Assembly: GCF_049537125.1 (NCBI RefSeq)
Contig: NZ_JBMVQY010000006.1
Coordinates: forward strand, 1-64,000
From: Limisphaera sp026417315
Lineage (GTDB): Bacteria > Verrucomicrobiota > Verrucomicrobiia > Limisphaerales > Limisphaeraceae
Reading direction: 5' to 3'
DNA: 64,000 bases
The notes below the pieces were generated by a model, which did no database searches, was not told the DNA's origin, and saw only the letters and a program-made list of their open reading frames with translations. Positions 9,106 through 18,218 of this stretch are shown here, in pieces; the first letter of the stretch is position 1; each line of letters begins with the position of its first letter. Both the position numbers and the translations under genes were made by a program.

Positions 9106-9159
9106 CCGGCGGCGGAGATCCTGCGAACCCGTCCACGTGCCGACGGGGCATGCAATCTG

Positions 9160-9329
9160 CCAACCCGGGGCAACGCCCCGCGGATTCAGCCCGCAGGACC
9201 CGCCGTGGCCTGAAAGGCACGACTCCACGACCCCATTGCGAATCGCAGGCAATGCCCGGGCCGGGTTCTGCCCTTTCAGGGCGCGATCCGCTGGGGCGTT
9301 TCGGTGCCCAGGGCATTACCCTGGGTTGG
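9160..9329. repeat. long palindromic repeat element
   Basis: The ends are inverted repeats: CCAACCCGGGGCAACGCCC at 9160-9178 and GGGCATTACCCTGGGTTGG at 9311-9329 are complementary at 16 of 19 positions. The inner part again has complementary blocks (CCTGAAAGG near 9207; CCCTTTCAGGG near 9270). The whole element could fold into one long stem. A related copy starts at 52081. It lies between the zinc-ribbon gene and accA and has no coding potential. Confidence 0.65.
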
Positions 9330-9486
9330 TGAATTCCGTCCCGATGGAGCGGACAAGCGACTTGCCGCGGGCACTTCCCCCGGATCTTGGAGGCCGGTCC
9401 TCGATGACGCAAATGCGCCGGACAGCAGGCTCAGGGGTGTTTCTGCGTTGCCACAGGGTGCAAGCGGTCCTAGTGTTGGGGAGTCC

Positions 9487-10536
9487 ATGAAACATTATCT
9501 GGACTTCGAGAAACCTGTTCTGGAGTTGCAGGCCAAACTGGAGGAGCTGCGTCGGCACGCCGAAGCGCACGGGATGAACGTGGGCTTCGAGGAAGAGATC
9601 CGCCGCATGGAGGAGAAGCTGGCGGAGACACGCCGGCAGGTGTTCGCCAATTTGACGCCCTGGCAACGGGTGCAACTGGCGCGGCATCCGAAGCGCCCGT
9701 ACATGCTGGATTACGTGCGGCTGGCGTTCACGGACTTCGAGGAACTGCACGGGGACAGGCTGTTTGCGGACGATCGCGCGGTGGTGGGCGGGTTTGCGCG
9801 GCTGGACGGCCAGCCGTTGATGGTGATCGGAACGCAGAAGGGTCGGGACACGAAGGAGAACATCCTGCGGAATTTTGGGTCCGCCCATCCGGAGGGCTAC
9901 CGAAAGGCGTTGCGGCTGATGCGACTGGCCGACAAGTTCAAGTTGCCGATTGTGACGCTGATCGACACGGCCGGGGCGTATCCGGGCATTGGAGCGGAGG
10001 AGCGTCACATTGCCGAGGCGATTGCGGTCAATTTGCGGGAGATGATGTTATTGGAGGTACCGATTGTCGCGGTGATCATCGGGGAGGGTGGTTCGGGAGG
10101 GGCGCTGGGAATCGGAGTGGCGGATCGGGTCCTGATCATGGAAAACGCCTATTACTCGGTGATCAGTCCGGAGGGTTGCGCCGCGATTTTGTGGAAGGAC
10201 CGGTCGGCGGCTCCGGCTGCCGCGGCGGCGTTGAAGATGGTTGCGTCGGATTTGTTGGCGCTGGGTTTGGTGGACGAGGTGATTCCGGAGCCACTGGGCG
10301 GGGCGCACAACGACCCTGCGGCTGCGGCGGCGGCGCTGAAGCAGTCCGTGTTGAAGCACCTGGCAGAACTGCAGAAGCTGTCGGGCGAGGAACGCCGGCG
10401 ACAACGCTACGCCAAGTTCCGGGCTTACGGACGGTTCACCCAGCAACCCTCGCGGTTGACGGCTCCGGTGGAGACCGCGCCGGCGGTCGGGGCCGCGGAA
10501 ACGCAGGTCGCCGGTTCGGGCGCTCCCGCGTCTTGA
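9487..10536 (+). CDS. accA: acetyl-CoA carboxylase carboxyltransferase subunit alpha
   Basis: A 349-residue AccA, the alpha half of the carboxyltransferase that moves CO2 from biotin to acetyl-CoA to make malonyl-CoA for fatty-acid synthesis; its partner AccD is not in the window. The N-terminus (YLDFEKPVLELQAKLEEL) and the body (RPYMLDYV, FHG-like ELHGDRLFADD, IGTQKGRD, TLIDTAGAYPGIGAEERG-like, GEGGSGGALGIG) match the family closely. The ATG at 9487 is chosen because the family N-terminus begins there, although the frame is open to 9304. The Ala/Pro-rich last 35 residues are a lineage-specific tail. Confidence 0.96.
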   Translation: MKHYLDFEKPVLELQAKLEELRRHAEAHGMNVGFEEEIRRMEEKLAETRRQVFANLTPWQRVQLARHPKRPYMLDYVRLAFTDFEELHGDRLFADDRAVVGGFARLDGQPLMVIGTQKGRDTKENILRNFGSAHPEGYRKALRLMRLADKFKLPIVTLIDTAGAYPGIGAEERHIAEAIAVNLREMMLLEVPIVAVIIGEGGSGGALGIGVADRVLIMENAYYSVISPEGCAAILWKDRSAAPAAAAALKMVASDLLALGLVDEVIPEPLGGAHNDPAAAAAALKQSVLKHLAELQKLSGEERRRQRYAKFRAYGRFTQQPSRLTAPVETAPAVGAAETQVAGSGAPAS

Positions 10537-10579
10537 CTTCGTTGGCCCTGCTTTCAGGGCAAGGACAGCGTCTCAGCGG

Positions 10580-11572
10580 ATGTTTTATCCACTGGTTTTC
10601 GAGCCGCGATTCAAGGAGCGGGTCTGGGGCGGACGCCGTCTGGAGACGCTTTATGGCAAGCGGTTGCTGTCGGGCCGGCCGGTTGGAGAATCCTGGGAGA
10701 TCACCGACCGACCGGAGGACGTGAGTGTGATTGCGAACGGCTCCTGGGCGGGGCGCGACTTGCGGTGGTTGATGGAGGCGCACCGGGAGGCGTTGCTGGG
10801 GAACCTCGCGCCGGCGGCAGGGGACCGGTTTCCGTGGCTTGTCAAGATCCTGGACGCGCGGGAATTGCTGTCGGTGCAGGTGCATCCGCCGGCAGAAGTG
10901 GCGCGGCGGCTGGGGGGCGAGCCCAAAACCGAGCTGTGGTACATCACCGAGGCCGAGCGCGGAGCCGAAATCTACACCGGGCTGCGGCGGGGTGTGACGC
11001 GGGAAGAGTTCGAACGGCGGCTGCGAGAAGGCACCGTGGCGGATTGCATTCACCGGTTTGCGGTGCGCGCCGGCGATGCCGTGTTTCTGCCCAGCGGCCG
11101 GATCCATGCTTTGGGTGCGGGGCTGGTGCTTTTTGAGATTCAGCAGAACTCTGACACGACCTATCGCGTTTATGACTGGGGACGCCGCGGGTTGGACGGC
11201 CGGCCCCGTCCGTTGCACGTGCCGGAGGCGTTGGCGAGTGTGGACTTTCAGGATTTCGAGCCGGGACCGTTGCCCGAGCGCTGGGAGGCGCGGGACGGAG
11301 GCCGGCGCCGCCCGCTCGTCGAGCACGAGTTGTTTTGTGTGGAGGTGTGGCGCTGGAACAGAAGCACGCAGCTGGAATGGGGCGGAGGGGGTTGTCGCGT
11401 GCTGGGGTGTGTTGCAGGCCGGTTGGTGCTGGAAGGCGGCAACGAGGCGGTGGACCTGCGTCCCGGGAGGTTTTGTTTGTTGCCGGCGGCGCTCGAGTCC
11501 GTGAGATTGGCGGTGGACAGCGCAGCCGAGGTGTTGGTGGTTTTGCCCGGGGTGCCAGGGAAAGGAGCCTGA
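10580..11572 (+). CDS. manA: type I mannose-6-phosphate isomerase
   Basis: A 330-residue class I phosphomannose isomerase that interconverts mannose-6-phosphate and fructose-6-phosphate, feeding GDP-mannose and polysaccharide synthesis. Visible features are FKERVWGGRRL at the start, the metal-binding SVQVHPP (about residue 95-101) with GEPKTELWYI, and SGRIHALGAGLVLFEIQQNSDTTYRVYDWGR. The C-terminal 90 residues form the usual second cupin. It starts 43 bases after accA and ends 16 bases before the next gene, so the three may form an operon. It could supply sugar for the exopolysaccharide locus at 53-58 kb. Confidence 0.9.
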   Translation: MFYPLVFEPRFKERVWGGRRLETLYGKRLLSGRPVGESWEITDRPEDVSVIANGSWAGRDLRWLMEAHREALLGNLAPAAGDRFPWLVKILDARELLSVQVHPPAEVARRLGGEPKTELWYITEAERGAEIYTGLRRGVTREEFERRLREGTVADCIHRFAVRAGDAVFLPSGRIHALGAGLVLFEIQQNSDTTYRVYDWGRRGLDGRPRPLHVPEALASVDFQDFEPGPLPERWEARDGGRRRPLVEHELFCVEVWRWNRSTQLEWGGGGCRVLGCVAGRLVLEGGNEAVDLRPGRFCLLPAALESVRLAVDSAAEVLVVLPGVPGKGA

Positions 11573-11588
11573 GGCCCCTCGGCCCGTG

Positions 11589-12014
11589 ATGAAACGATTT
11601 CTGCAGAACTGGTTGATCGGGACGTGCGCCGTGCTGGTGGCGGTTTACGTGGTGCCGGGGGTGCACTATGAAAAGCCGTTGGATGTGCTGGTGGCGTCCT
11701 TGTTACTGGGGATTCTGAACGCGTTCGTGCGGCCGGTTCTGCTGGTGTTGACCCTGCCGCTGGTGCTGGTGACCCTGGGATTGTTTGTGTTGGTGATCAA
11801 CGGGCTCTTGCTGTGGTTGGTGAGCTGGCTGATGCGGCCGCATTTTTACGTGGAGGATTTCTGGGCGGCGTTTTGGGGCGCGCTGGTCATAAGCGTGGTG
11901 AGCGCGTTGCTGGGGCGGGTGGCGGGTGTGCACAAGACTTCTTCGCCGGGTGCGGTCGATCGGCCTCCGCCCTCCGGGCCACGGGGCGGGCGCGGGCCCG
12001 TGATCGATATTTGA
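11589..12014 (+). CDS. phage-holin-4-like (YvlD-type) membrane protein
   Basis: A 141-residue membrane protein with four hydrophobic segments. It has the family pattern LLGILNAFVRPVLLVLTLPLVLVTLGLF, LVINGLLLWLVSWL and FWAAFWGALVISVVSALL. Despite the name, these proteins are chromosomally encoded in many bacteria and are not known to be holins. GTG 11586 and ATG 11589 are adjacent; ATG is preferred. The hydrophilic C-terminal 25 residues are rich in Pro and Gly. It lies 16 bases behind manA. Confidence 0.85.
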   Translation: MKRFLQNWLIGTCAVLVAVYVVPGVHYEKPLDVLVASLLLGILNAFVRPVLLVLTLPLVLVTLGLFVLVINGLLLWLVSWLMRPHFYVEDFWAAFWGALVISVVSALLGRVAGVHKTSSPGAVDRPPPSGPRGGRGPVIDI

Positions 12015-12075
12015 GCATCGCCAGCCGGGGCGGGACGCACGGTCCGAGCACGAGACGACGCCAACAAGATCCGAC

Positions 12076-13659
12076 ATGGGCTGGTCTCAATTATGGCAGC
12101 GCAAGCCGGTGGAAGCCCTGGCGGAGGAGGCGATTCCCGAGGCATTGCGGCTGCGCCGCGCGCTGGGGGCACCGCAGTTGGTGTTTCTGGGCGTGGGCGC
12201 GATTGTGGGTGCGGGGATTTTTTCGACGGCGGGCACGGCCGCGGCCGGAGGGGAACATCATGTGGGGGCGGGTCCGGCTCTGGTCGTTTCCTTTTTGCTG
12301 GTGGCGGTGGCCTGCGGGCTGGCCGGGCTGTGTTACGCGGAACTGGCGGCGCTGGCACCGGTCTCGGGTTCGGCTTACACGTATGCCTATGCCACACTGG
12401 GCGAGCTGGCGGCCTGGATCATTGGCTGGGACCTGATCCTGGAATACGCGATTGGGAACGTGGCGGTGGCCATCAGTTGGTCGGATTATTTTCAGAGTCT
12501 GCTGGCGGGCCTGGGCTGGGAGTGGCCGGCGTGGCTGGGTACGGACTATCGCTCGGCGGCTGCCGCGGCCCGGGAACTTGCCGACTGGATTGCGCAGGGC
12601 AAGGATGTGTCGGCCCTGCCGCTGCCCACGCAGCACAAGGCGGCCGCTCTGGCGGAGGCGCCGCGTTGGTGGGGGATTCCCGTGGTGTTCAACCTGCCGG
12701 CGGTGCTCATTGTGGCGTTGATCACCTGGGTGCTTGTGCGGGGCATTCGCGAAAGCTCGGCATTCAACACGGGCATGGTGCTGGTCAAGCTGGCGGTGCT
12801 TGGCTTGTTCCTGGCAGTGGGGGCGTGGCATGTGGACCCCGACAACTGGACGCCGTTCATGCCCAACGGTTGGACCGGCGTGGGCCACGCAGCGGCGATC
12901 GTGTTCTTCGCCTATATCGGCTTCGACGCCGTGTCCACGGCAGCCGAGGAAACACGCGAACCGCAACGCAACCTGCCGAAGGGCATTCTCGGCAGTCTGT
13001 TGGTGTGCACGCTGCTTTATGTGGCGGTGGGATTGGTGTTGACCGGCATGGTGCGATGGGATCGGCTGAGTCATGTGGCAGATCCCCTCGCCATGGCCTT
13101 CGAGGAACGGGGCGTCGCCTGGGCGCGCGGAGTGATGGCCCTGGGGGCGGTGGTGGCCACGGCCTCCGTGCTCCTGGTCTTTCAGCTGGGACAACCGCGC
13201 ATCTTTTTCTGCATGGCGCGGGACGGGCTGTTGCCGCCGTGGGCGGCGCGGGTGCATCCGCGGTATCGGACACCGCATGTGACGACGGTGCTGACGGGCG
13301 CGGCCGTGGCCGGCGTGGCGGCGGTCACGCACATCGACGAGATGGTGGAACTCTGCAACATCGGCACACTGTTCGCGTTTGTGGTGGTGGCGCTGGGGGT
13401 GCTGGTGTTGCGCTGCCTGGAACCGGAACGGCCGCGACCGTTTCGAACGCCGTGGGTGCCGTGGGTGCCGCTGGGGGCCCTCGGGACGTGCCTGTGGTTG
13501 ATGCTCCAGTTACCGGCGCGGACGTGGGTACGGTTTGGACTGTGGCTGGCGGTCGGTTTGCTGATTTACCTGGCTTATGGACGGCATCGGAGCCGTTGGC
13601 GCGCGGCCGTTGCGGCAGAGTCGGCGGCCGTGCCCCGGCTGGAACGCGGGCCGAGATAG
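12076..13659 (+). CDS. APC-superfamily amino-acid permease (CAT-like)
   Basis: A 527-residue permease with about 12-14 transmembrane helices. The N-terminal GVGAIVGAGIFSTAGTAAA in helix 1 is the substrate-binding glycine motif of the amino acid-polyamine-organocation family. SGSAYTYAYATLGELAAWIIGWDLILEYAIGN and FFAYIGFDAVSTAAEET match the cationic amino-acid transporter branch. It would take up amino acids across the inner membrane; the substrate cannot be read from sequence. The loop between helices 4 and 5 (about residues 150-200) is longer than usual and Ala-rich. It starts 61 bases after the YvlD-like gene on the same strand. Confidence 0.92.
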   Translation: MGWSQLWQRKPVEALAEEAIPEALRLRRALGAPQLVFLGVGAIVGAGIFSTAGTAAAGGEHHVGAGPALVVSFLLVAVACGLAGLCYAELAALAPVSGSAYTYAYATLGELAAWIIGWDLILEYAIGNVAVAISWSDYFQSLLAGLGWEWPAWLGTDYRSAAAAARELADWIAQGKDVSALPLPTQHKAAALAEAPRWWGIPVVFNLPAVLIVALITWVLVRGIRESSAFNTGMVLVKLAVLGLFLAVGAWHVDPDNWTPFMPNGWTGVGHAAAIVFFAYIGFDAVSTAAEETREPQRNLPKGILGSLLVCTLLYVAVGLVLTGMVRWDRLSHVADPLAMAFEERGVAWARGVMALGAVVATASVLLVFQLGQPRIFFCMARDGLLPPWAARVHPRYRTPHVTTVLTGAAVAGVAAVTHIDEMVELCNIGTLFAFVVVALGVLVLRCLEPERPRPFRTPWVPWVPLGALGTCLWLMLQLPARTWVRFGLWLAVGLLIYLAYGRHRSRWRAAVAAESAAVPRLERGPR

Positions 13660-13707
13660 ACCGCGGAGCTGCGTTGTCTCACCGCCCGGAAACGGTAAGC
13701 TGAGGGC

Positions 13708-14541
13708 ATGTTTCGTCCCTGCATCGACCTGCACGAAGGCCGGGTGAAGCAGATCGTGGGCGGCACCCTTGACGAGTCGGCGCCGGAACGATTGCAGACG
13801 CGATTTGTCTCGGACCGGCCGGCGGCGTGGTATGCGGCGTTGTACCGCCAGGACGGATTGACCGGGGGACATGTGATCATGTTGGGACCGGGCAACGAAG
13901 CGGAGGCGCGCTCGGCCTTGGCGGCCTACCCGGGGGGCCTGCAGATTGGCGGCGGCATTCACCTGGACAACGCGACCGCGTGGCTGGATGCCGGGGCTTC
14001 GCACGTCATTGTGACCAGCTGGTTGTTTCGGGAAGGGCGCCTGGATTGGGAGCGGCTGCGGGCGTTGGCGCGCAAGGTGGGCCGCTCCCGGTTGGTGATC
14101 GACTTGAGCTGCCGCCGGCGCGGTCCGGATTACGTGGTGGTGGTGAACCGTTGGCAAACGTTCACCGACGTGGCGTTGTCGCCGGAGGTTTTCGGGAGGC
14201 TCGGCGAGTTCTGTGCGGAATTCCTGGTGCATGCGGTGGACGTGGAAGGGCAGTGTGCGGGGGTGGACCTGGAACTGGTCGAAAAGCTGGCCCTGTGGTC
14301 GCCGCGGCCCGTGACCTATGCCGGCGGGGCACGTTCCCTGGAAGATTTGGAGACGGTGACGCGGGTGGGGCAGGGGCGTGTGGACCTGACGATCGGGTCG
14401 GCGCTGGACATTTTTGGAGGCACCGGGGTGCGCTATGCCGATTGCGTGGCGTTCAATCGCCGGTGGCAGATGGCCGGCGCCACGCGCCCTGCGGCTCTGA
14501 GGGACGCCCCCGCCGCGGGCAAACAGGACAATGAAACCTGA
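13708..14541 (+). CDS. hisA: ProFAR isomerase HisA, eukaryotic (HIS6) type
   Basis: This 277-residue protein catalyses the Amadori rearrangement in histidine synthesis (ProFAR to PRFAR). It matches the fungal/plant HIS6 form, not the common bacterial HisA: CIDLHEGRVKQIVGGTL, FVSDRPAAWYAALY, HVIMLGPGNEAEA, QIGGGIHLDNATAWLDAGASHVIVTSWLF, VIDLSCRRR, VNRWQTFTD, EFLVHAVDVEGQCAGVD, YAGGARSLEDLE and VDLTIGSALDIFGG follow the yeast protein block for block as I remember it. The two phosphate-binding Gly motifs of the half-barrels are present. The last 20 residues are an extra tail. No other his gene is in the window; it follows the permease by 48 bases. Confidence 0.9.
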   Translation: MFRPCIDLHEGRVKQIVGGTLDESAPERLQTRFVSDRPAAWYAALYRQDGLTGGHVIMLGPGNEAEARSALAAYPGGLQIGGGIHLDNATAWLDAGASHVIVTSWLFREGRLDWERLRALARKVGRSRLVIDLSCRRRGPDYVVVVNRWQTFTDVALSPEVFGRLGEFCAEFLVHAVDVEGQCAGVDLELVEKLALWSPRPVTYAGGARSLEDLETVTRVGQGRVDLTIGSALDIFGGTGVRYADCVAFNRRWQMAGATRPAALRDAPAAGKQDNET

Positions 14542-14828
14542 TCGTCGCGCCAGGGCCCGGCAAGCGTCTGAACGTTCCTTCCTGCGGCGGCAGTTCGTTC
14601 CGAGCCGGCCAGCCGGAGCCGCTTCCGCCTGGTCGCCGTGCGGAAAACTGTCGGTGAAAACTGCCTCATCCCGGCTGTGCCCGACCTTCTACGGTCATTT
14701 CGGCATTTCGCGCGTGGGAATTCGCGACGCGATCCACGGGACTGGAGGGGCCGGGCTTTGGAATGCGCCGGAGTTTTCAGGGCCTCGGGCTGGGCGTCTT
14801 GCTGCCGATGCGTTCGGCGACCGGACCT

Positions 14829-16214
14829 TCAGCCGACTACCCAGCGCAGGTCCTCTTGCCTGAACCGATACAAAAGCCCCAGGACGCGTCCGGCACACAG
14901 CAACGCATAGAGCAGTACGAAGTCCTGCAGAAGAAGCGCGAGCACTCCCACGGGGACCAGCCCCACCAGTGCCATCACTGCCCAAGCCACCCCGGCCAAA
15001 CTCGCCAGCCACAGCACACAAGCGAGGTACAGCGGTCCGGCCCGCACGATCGAGCGCACCACGACTCGGGGATCGAGGGCGCGGATCGTCTTGAAAAAAC
15101 TCAGGGTCAGCAAACCCATCGGAAGGTAAAAAGCCGTCCATGCCCAGGCCACGATCCAAATCCACCGCGGCCAGGAGGCTGCGGTTTCTCCAAGCACAGA
15201 CAGCACCAGGGCCGGCATGGCGAAGACCAGCAGGCAAAGGAATTGCCAAAGCGGTGTCCCCAGGTCCTCGGCAAGATTGCCGATGTCGGGCAAATCCGGC
15301 ATGCGGTCACTTCCCAAAGCGGTCTGGCGAATGACCGATTGCAGAAACGAAAAGGTCATCCCCACCCAGACGAGTGTCAGGAAGACGTAAATCAACCCCC
15401 CGATGATGGGAACGATTCCGGAGAAGGCCGATGCGATTTGGAGAAGCCAGAGCAGGATCGCACCGGCGGCCAAGACGGCCAGGCCTTCGACACTGGCCGG
15501 ATACGAGAAGGTCTGCCACCAGGCGCGCAGCCACTCGGGTCCGTGGGGCGCGGACACCGGGACGGGGCCGGGCACGGGAAGGCACGCCACCCGGCAGACG
15601 GGACACCAGGCGGTGGCCGTGGCCCCGGCGTCCGAAATGCCCACACACACGTCACAGTAGCAACTCCGGCAGCGGGGACACGAGTATTGGGCCGGCACCG
15701 ACGGGTGTTGCGCGCACACGGCTTGCGTGGCGGTGGCCGGGGCGGACACGGGCGGCGGCAACGGAGGAGCGGCGGCACTGTCCTTGTTCGGCGCAGATGC
15801 AGGCGGGGACTCGGGGATGTCCGGAGCAGCGGCTTGCGCCGCGGCGGGCCGGGGGTCGGCGGTGCGGAGTCGCAGCTTGACCCGGGCACGGGCTCCCCAC
15901 AGGAAGCGGAAGGTGACGGTGCCCACCGTGATGCGGTCGCCATCCCGTAGGGCGGCGGCTTGAATCTGCCGGTCGTTCAGCCAAGTGCCCTGGGTGGAAT
16001 TGAGGTCAATGAGCGTACAGGCTTGGTCCCCGACGACGATCTCGCAATGGCGGGCAGAAACGCCCGGAGCATCGAGGCAAATGTCGTTTGCGGGGTCTGA
16101 ACCGATTCGATTGATCCCGGGTCGCAAGAGCCAGATCCGGGGAGTCCCGGAGGGCTGTGGCAGTTCCAGGCGCGGGAGACCTCCCCCGTGGAAGCTCAGC
16201 CCGTGAAGATCCAT
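14829..16214 (-). CDS. FHA domain / zinc finger / multi-pass membrane protein
   Basis: A 461-residue protein in three parts. Residues about 25-110 are an FHA phosphothreonine-binding domain (NRIGSDPANDICLDAPGVSARHCEI, then LIDLNSTQGTWLND). A Pro/Ala-rich linker leads to a B-box-like zinc finger at about 165-205 (CAQHP, CPRCRSCYCDVC, WCPVC). From about 235 to the end there are five or six membrane helices that look like a Yip1-type domain. The architecture suggests a membrane protein that recognises a phosphorylated partner, so it may report to Ser/Thr kinases encoded elsewhere. It is convergent with hisA and divergent from ruvB. Confidence 0.8.
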   Translation of the reverse strand: MDLHGLSFHGGGLPRLELPQPSGTPRIWLLRPGINRIGSDPANDICLDAPGVSARHCEIVVGDQACTLIDLNSTQGTWLNDRQIQAAALRDGDRITVGTVTFRFLWGARARVKLRLRTADPRPAAAQAAAPDIPESPPASAPNKDSAAAPPLPPPVSAPATATQAVCAQHPSVPAQYSCPRCRSCYCDVCVGISDAGATATAWCPVCRVACLPVPGPVPVSAPHGPEWLRAWWQTFSYPASVEGLAVLAAGAILLWLLQIASAFSGIVPIIGGLIYVFLTLVWVGMTFSFLQSVIRQTALGSDRMPDLPDIGNLAEDLGTPLWQFLCLLVFAMPALVLSVLGETAASWPRWIWIVAWAWTAFYLPMGLLTLSFFKTIRALDPRVVVRSIVRAGPLYLACVLWLASLAGVAWAVMALVGLVPVGVLALLLQDFVLLYALLCAGRVLGLLYRFRQEDLRWVVG

Positions 16215-16738
16215 GGCCGGCTTTTAGTGGATCGGCTTGTCGAAGGCAAGCGGGAGAAGACTCGAGAGGACCGGCGCGCCTGTTTTGCGGAGGCTGGGAT
16301 GCAAGGGGCTGACCCGGCAGGAGCGGCAATGCGAATGCTTCCGGTCTTGGTGCGGGAGGAAAGCGCCCGGGCAGAGGCATGCCTTGCCGGTGCGGTTCGA
16401 GAGAGTCTCCTGGCCGGCACTGTGTGGTGTGGCGCGGGAAACCGTTCGGGTCGGGTCAGACTGGCTCGTGCAAGGGTTCCGGAGAAGACCGAGGTTCACA
16501 GGGCCCGGTCGTGGGGCTGGCTGGATTTGTGTGCTTCCAACCTTGGCCTTGGAAGGCCTGCCCGGCTCACCGAATCAGCCGCACTTGCCTGTGGTCATCC
16601 AGTAAGCCGGAGCTGCCCAGGTCGGCTGGCGGGCCGTCGGCGTGGCAGCTCGGACTTCGTTTGTCTTGGGATTCCGACACCCTCATGGCCGGCGGAGGGA
16701 GGCGGTTTTCGCCCTTGTTTGGTTGGATGGGTTGATTC
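16215..16738. other. divergent intergenic region, no gene seen
   Basis: About 520 bases between the divergent FHA gene and ruvB. It must hold both promoters, but no clear -35/-10 pair stands out. Confidence 0.4.
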
Positions 16739-17770
16739 ATGTTGCCGGGCATGCCCGAGCGGTTGATTTCCGACGTGCTGAACAAGCCTGACGCGGCGCT
16801 GGAACAGACGCTGCGGCCGTCGCTGTTTGCCGAGTTTGTCGGGCAATCGCGGGTCAAGGAGCGGCTGGAGATCACGGTCGCTGCGGCCCGGCAGCGCGGC
16901 GAGGCCATGGATCACATTCTGTTGAGCGGCCCGCCCGGCCTGGGCAAAACGACGCTGGCCCACATTCTGGCGCGGGCCATGAACGCCAACATCCGGTGTA
17001 CGAGCGGGCCGGCGATCGAAAAGGCGGGCGATTTGGCGGGGCTGTTGACGAACTTGGAGCCGGGGGATGTGTTGTTCATCGACGAGATTCACCGGCTGCA
17101 GAAGACCATCGAGGAGTACCTCTACCCGGCCATGGAGGATTTCAAGCTGGACATCATCATCGATCAGGGCCCGAACGCGCGCAGTGTGAGGATCAATCTG
17201 CCGCGGTTTACCCTGATCGGGGCCACGACGCGCAGCGGGCTGTTGACTTCTCCCTTGTTGACGCGGTTTCCGATTCGCGAGCGGCTCGATTACTACACCG
17301 CCGAGGACCTGCAGCGGATCGTGGTGCGGTCGGCGCGGATTCTGCAGGTGGCCATCGATTCGGAGGCTGCCCTGGAGATTGCACGGCGCAGCCGGGGCAC
17401 CCCGCGCATTGCCAACAACCTGTTGCGTCGGGTCCGCGACTATGCCCAGGTCAAGGGCGACGGCAGGATTACCCGCGAGGTGGCGGCCCGGGCTCTGGCA
17501 ATTCTGGAGATCGACGAGGACGGGCTGGACGAGATGGACAAGCGGATTTTGGAGACCGTGCTGGTCAAGTTCGGCGGCGGGCCGGTGGGGATCAATTCGC
17601 TGGCGGTGGCGGTGGGGGAGGAACCCGACACGATCGAGGAGGTGTACGAACCCTACCTGATTTTGGAGGGCTATTTGAAGCGGACGCCGCAGGGTCGGGT
17701 GGCCACGGAGCGCAGCTACCGCAAGCTCGGCCTCAAGCCGGCCACGGGGGCTCAGCCGACGCTTTTCTGA
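16739..17770 (+). CDS. ruvB: Holliday junction branch-migration ATPase RuvB
   Basis: A 343-residue RuvB, the hexameric AAA+ motor that drives branch migration with RuvA before RuvC cuts. It shows FVGQSRVKERLEI, Walker A GPPGLGKTTLAH, Walker B FIDEIHRL, sensor 1 GATTRSGLL, the RFPIRERL arginine-finger region, and a C-terminal winged helix ending RTPQGRVATERSYRKLG. All elements are intact. ruvA and ruvC are not adjacent. Confidence 0.97.
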   Translation: MLPGMPERLISDVLNKPDAALEQTLRPSLFAEFVGQSRVKERLEITVAAARQRGEAMDHILLSGPPGLGKTTLAHILARAMNANIRCTSGPAIEKAGDLAGLLTNLEPGDVLFIDEIHRLQKTIEEYLYPAMEDFKLDIIIDQGPNARSVRINLPRFTLIGATTRSGLLTSPLLTRFPIRERLDYYTAEDLQRIVVRSARILQVAIDSEAALEIARRSRGTPRIANNLLRRVRDYAQVKGDGRITREVAARALAILEIDEDGLDEMDKRILETVLVKFGGGPVGINSLAVAVGEEPDTIEEVYEPYLILEGYLKRTPQGRVATERSYRKLGLKPATGAQPTLF

Positions 17771-18093
17771 GCAACTTGGCTGGGCGCTGCACAACGCTTT
17801 TCGTCGAGGCACCGGCCTCTGAAATCAACGAATTGCGCCGGTGATTCGCTGGAAAAGGGGCTCTTTCTCGACCCCTCTCGGGCATGGTCTGCTGCGCAGG
17901 CTCGGGGCGTTGTCGGGGGCTTCGAAGACGCGGTGGTCGAGAAATGCGCCCCTGTGCTTCAACCGCCTGGCAGGGTGGTTTTTCGGAGACGTGGCCTCTT
18001 TCGAGAGCGGCCATGGTGCGGCGGGATCTCCTTTGTTGCGGCTGCCTCTTTAACCGAGGACTCAGGGATGTGGGGAGGGGAGGGAAAAACACA
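17771..18093. other. spacer, partly a duplicated segment
   Basis: No gene. The bases around 17956-18010 (GTGCTTCAACCGCCTGGC then GAGACGTGGCC) align with about 19442-19498, so this is the distal flank of a duplicated unit that also contains the PEP-CTERM gene. Confidence 0.4.
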
Positions 18094-18121
18094 GGGGCAG
18101 TCGCCTTTTGGTGACCGCCCC
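18094..18121 (-). terminator. rho-independent terminator of PEP-CTERM gene 1
   Basis: Read on the minus strand, GGGGCGGTCACC and GGCGACTGCCCC form a 12-pair stem (one mismatch, one G-U) around an AAAA loop. A TGTGTTTTT tract follows at once. It lies about 98 bases after the gene's stop. Confidence 0.75.
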
Positions 18122-18218
18122 TCCGTTGACTCCAAGACCTTGGCTGAGCTTCGAAGTGGACCTGTTGCCAACCGATGGGAATGTTTCCAATCCCTCTCCG
18201 CCCGGTGAAGCTTGCGGT

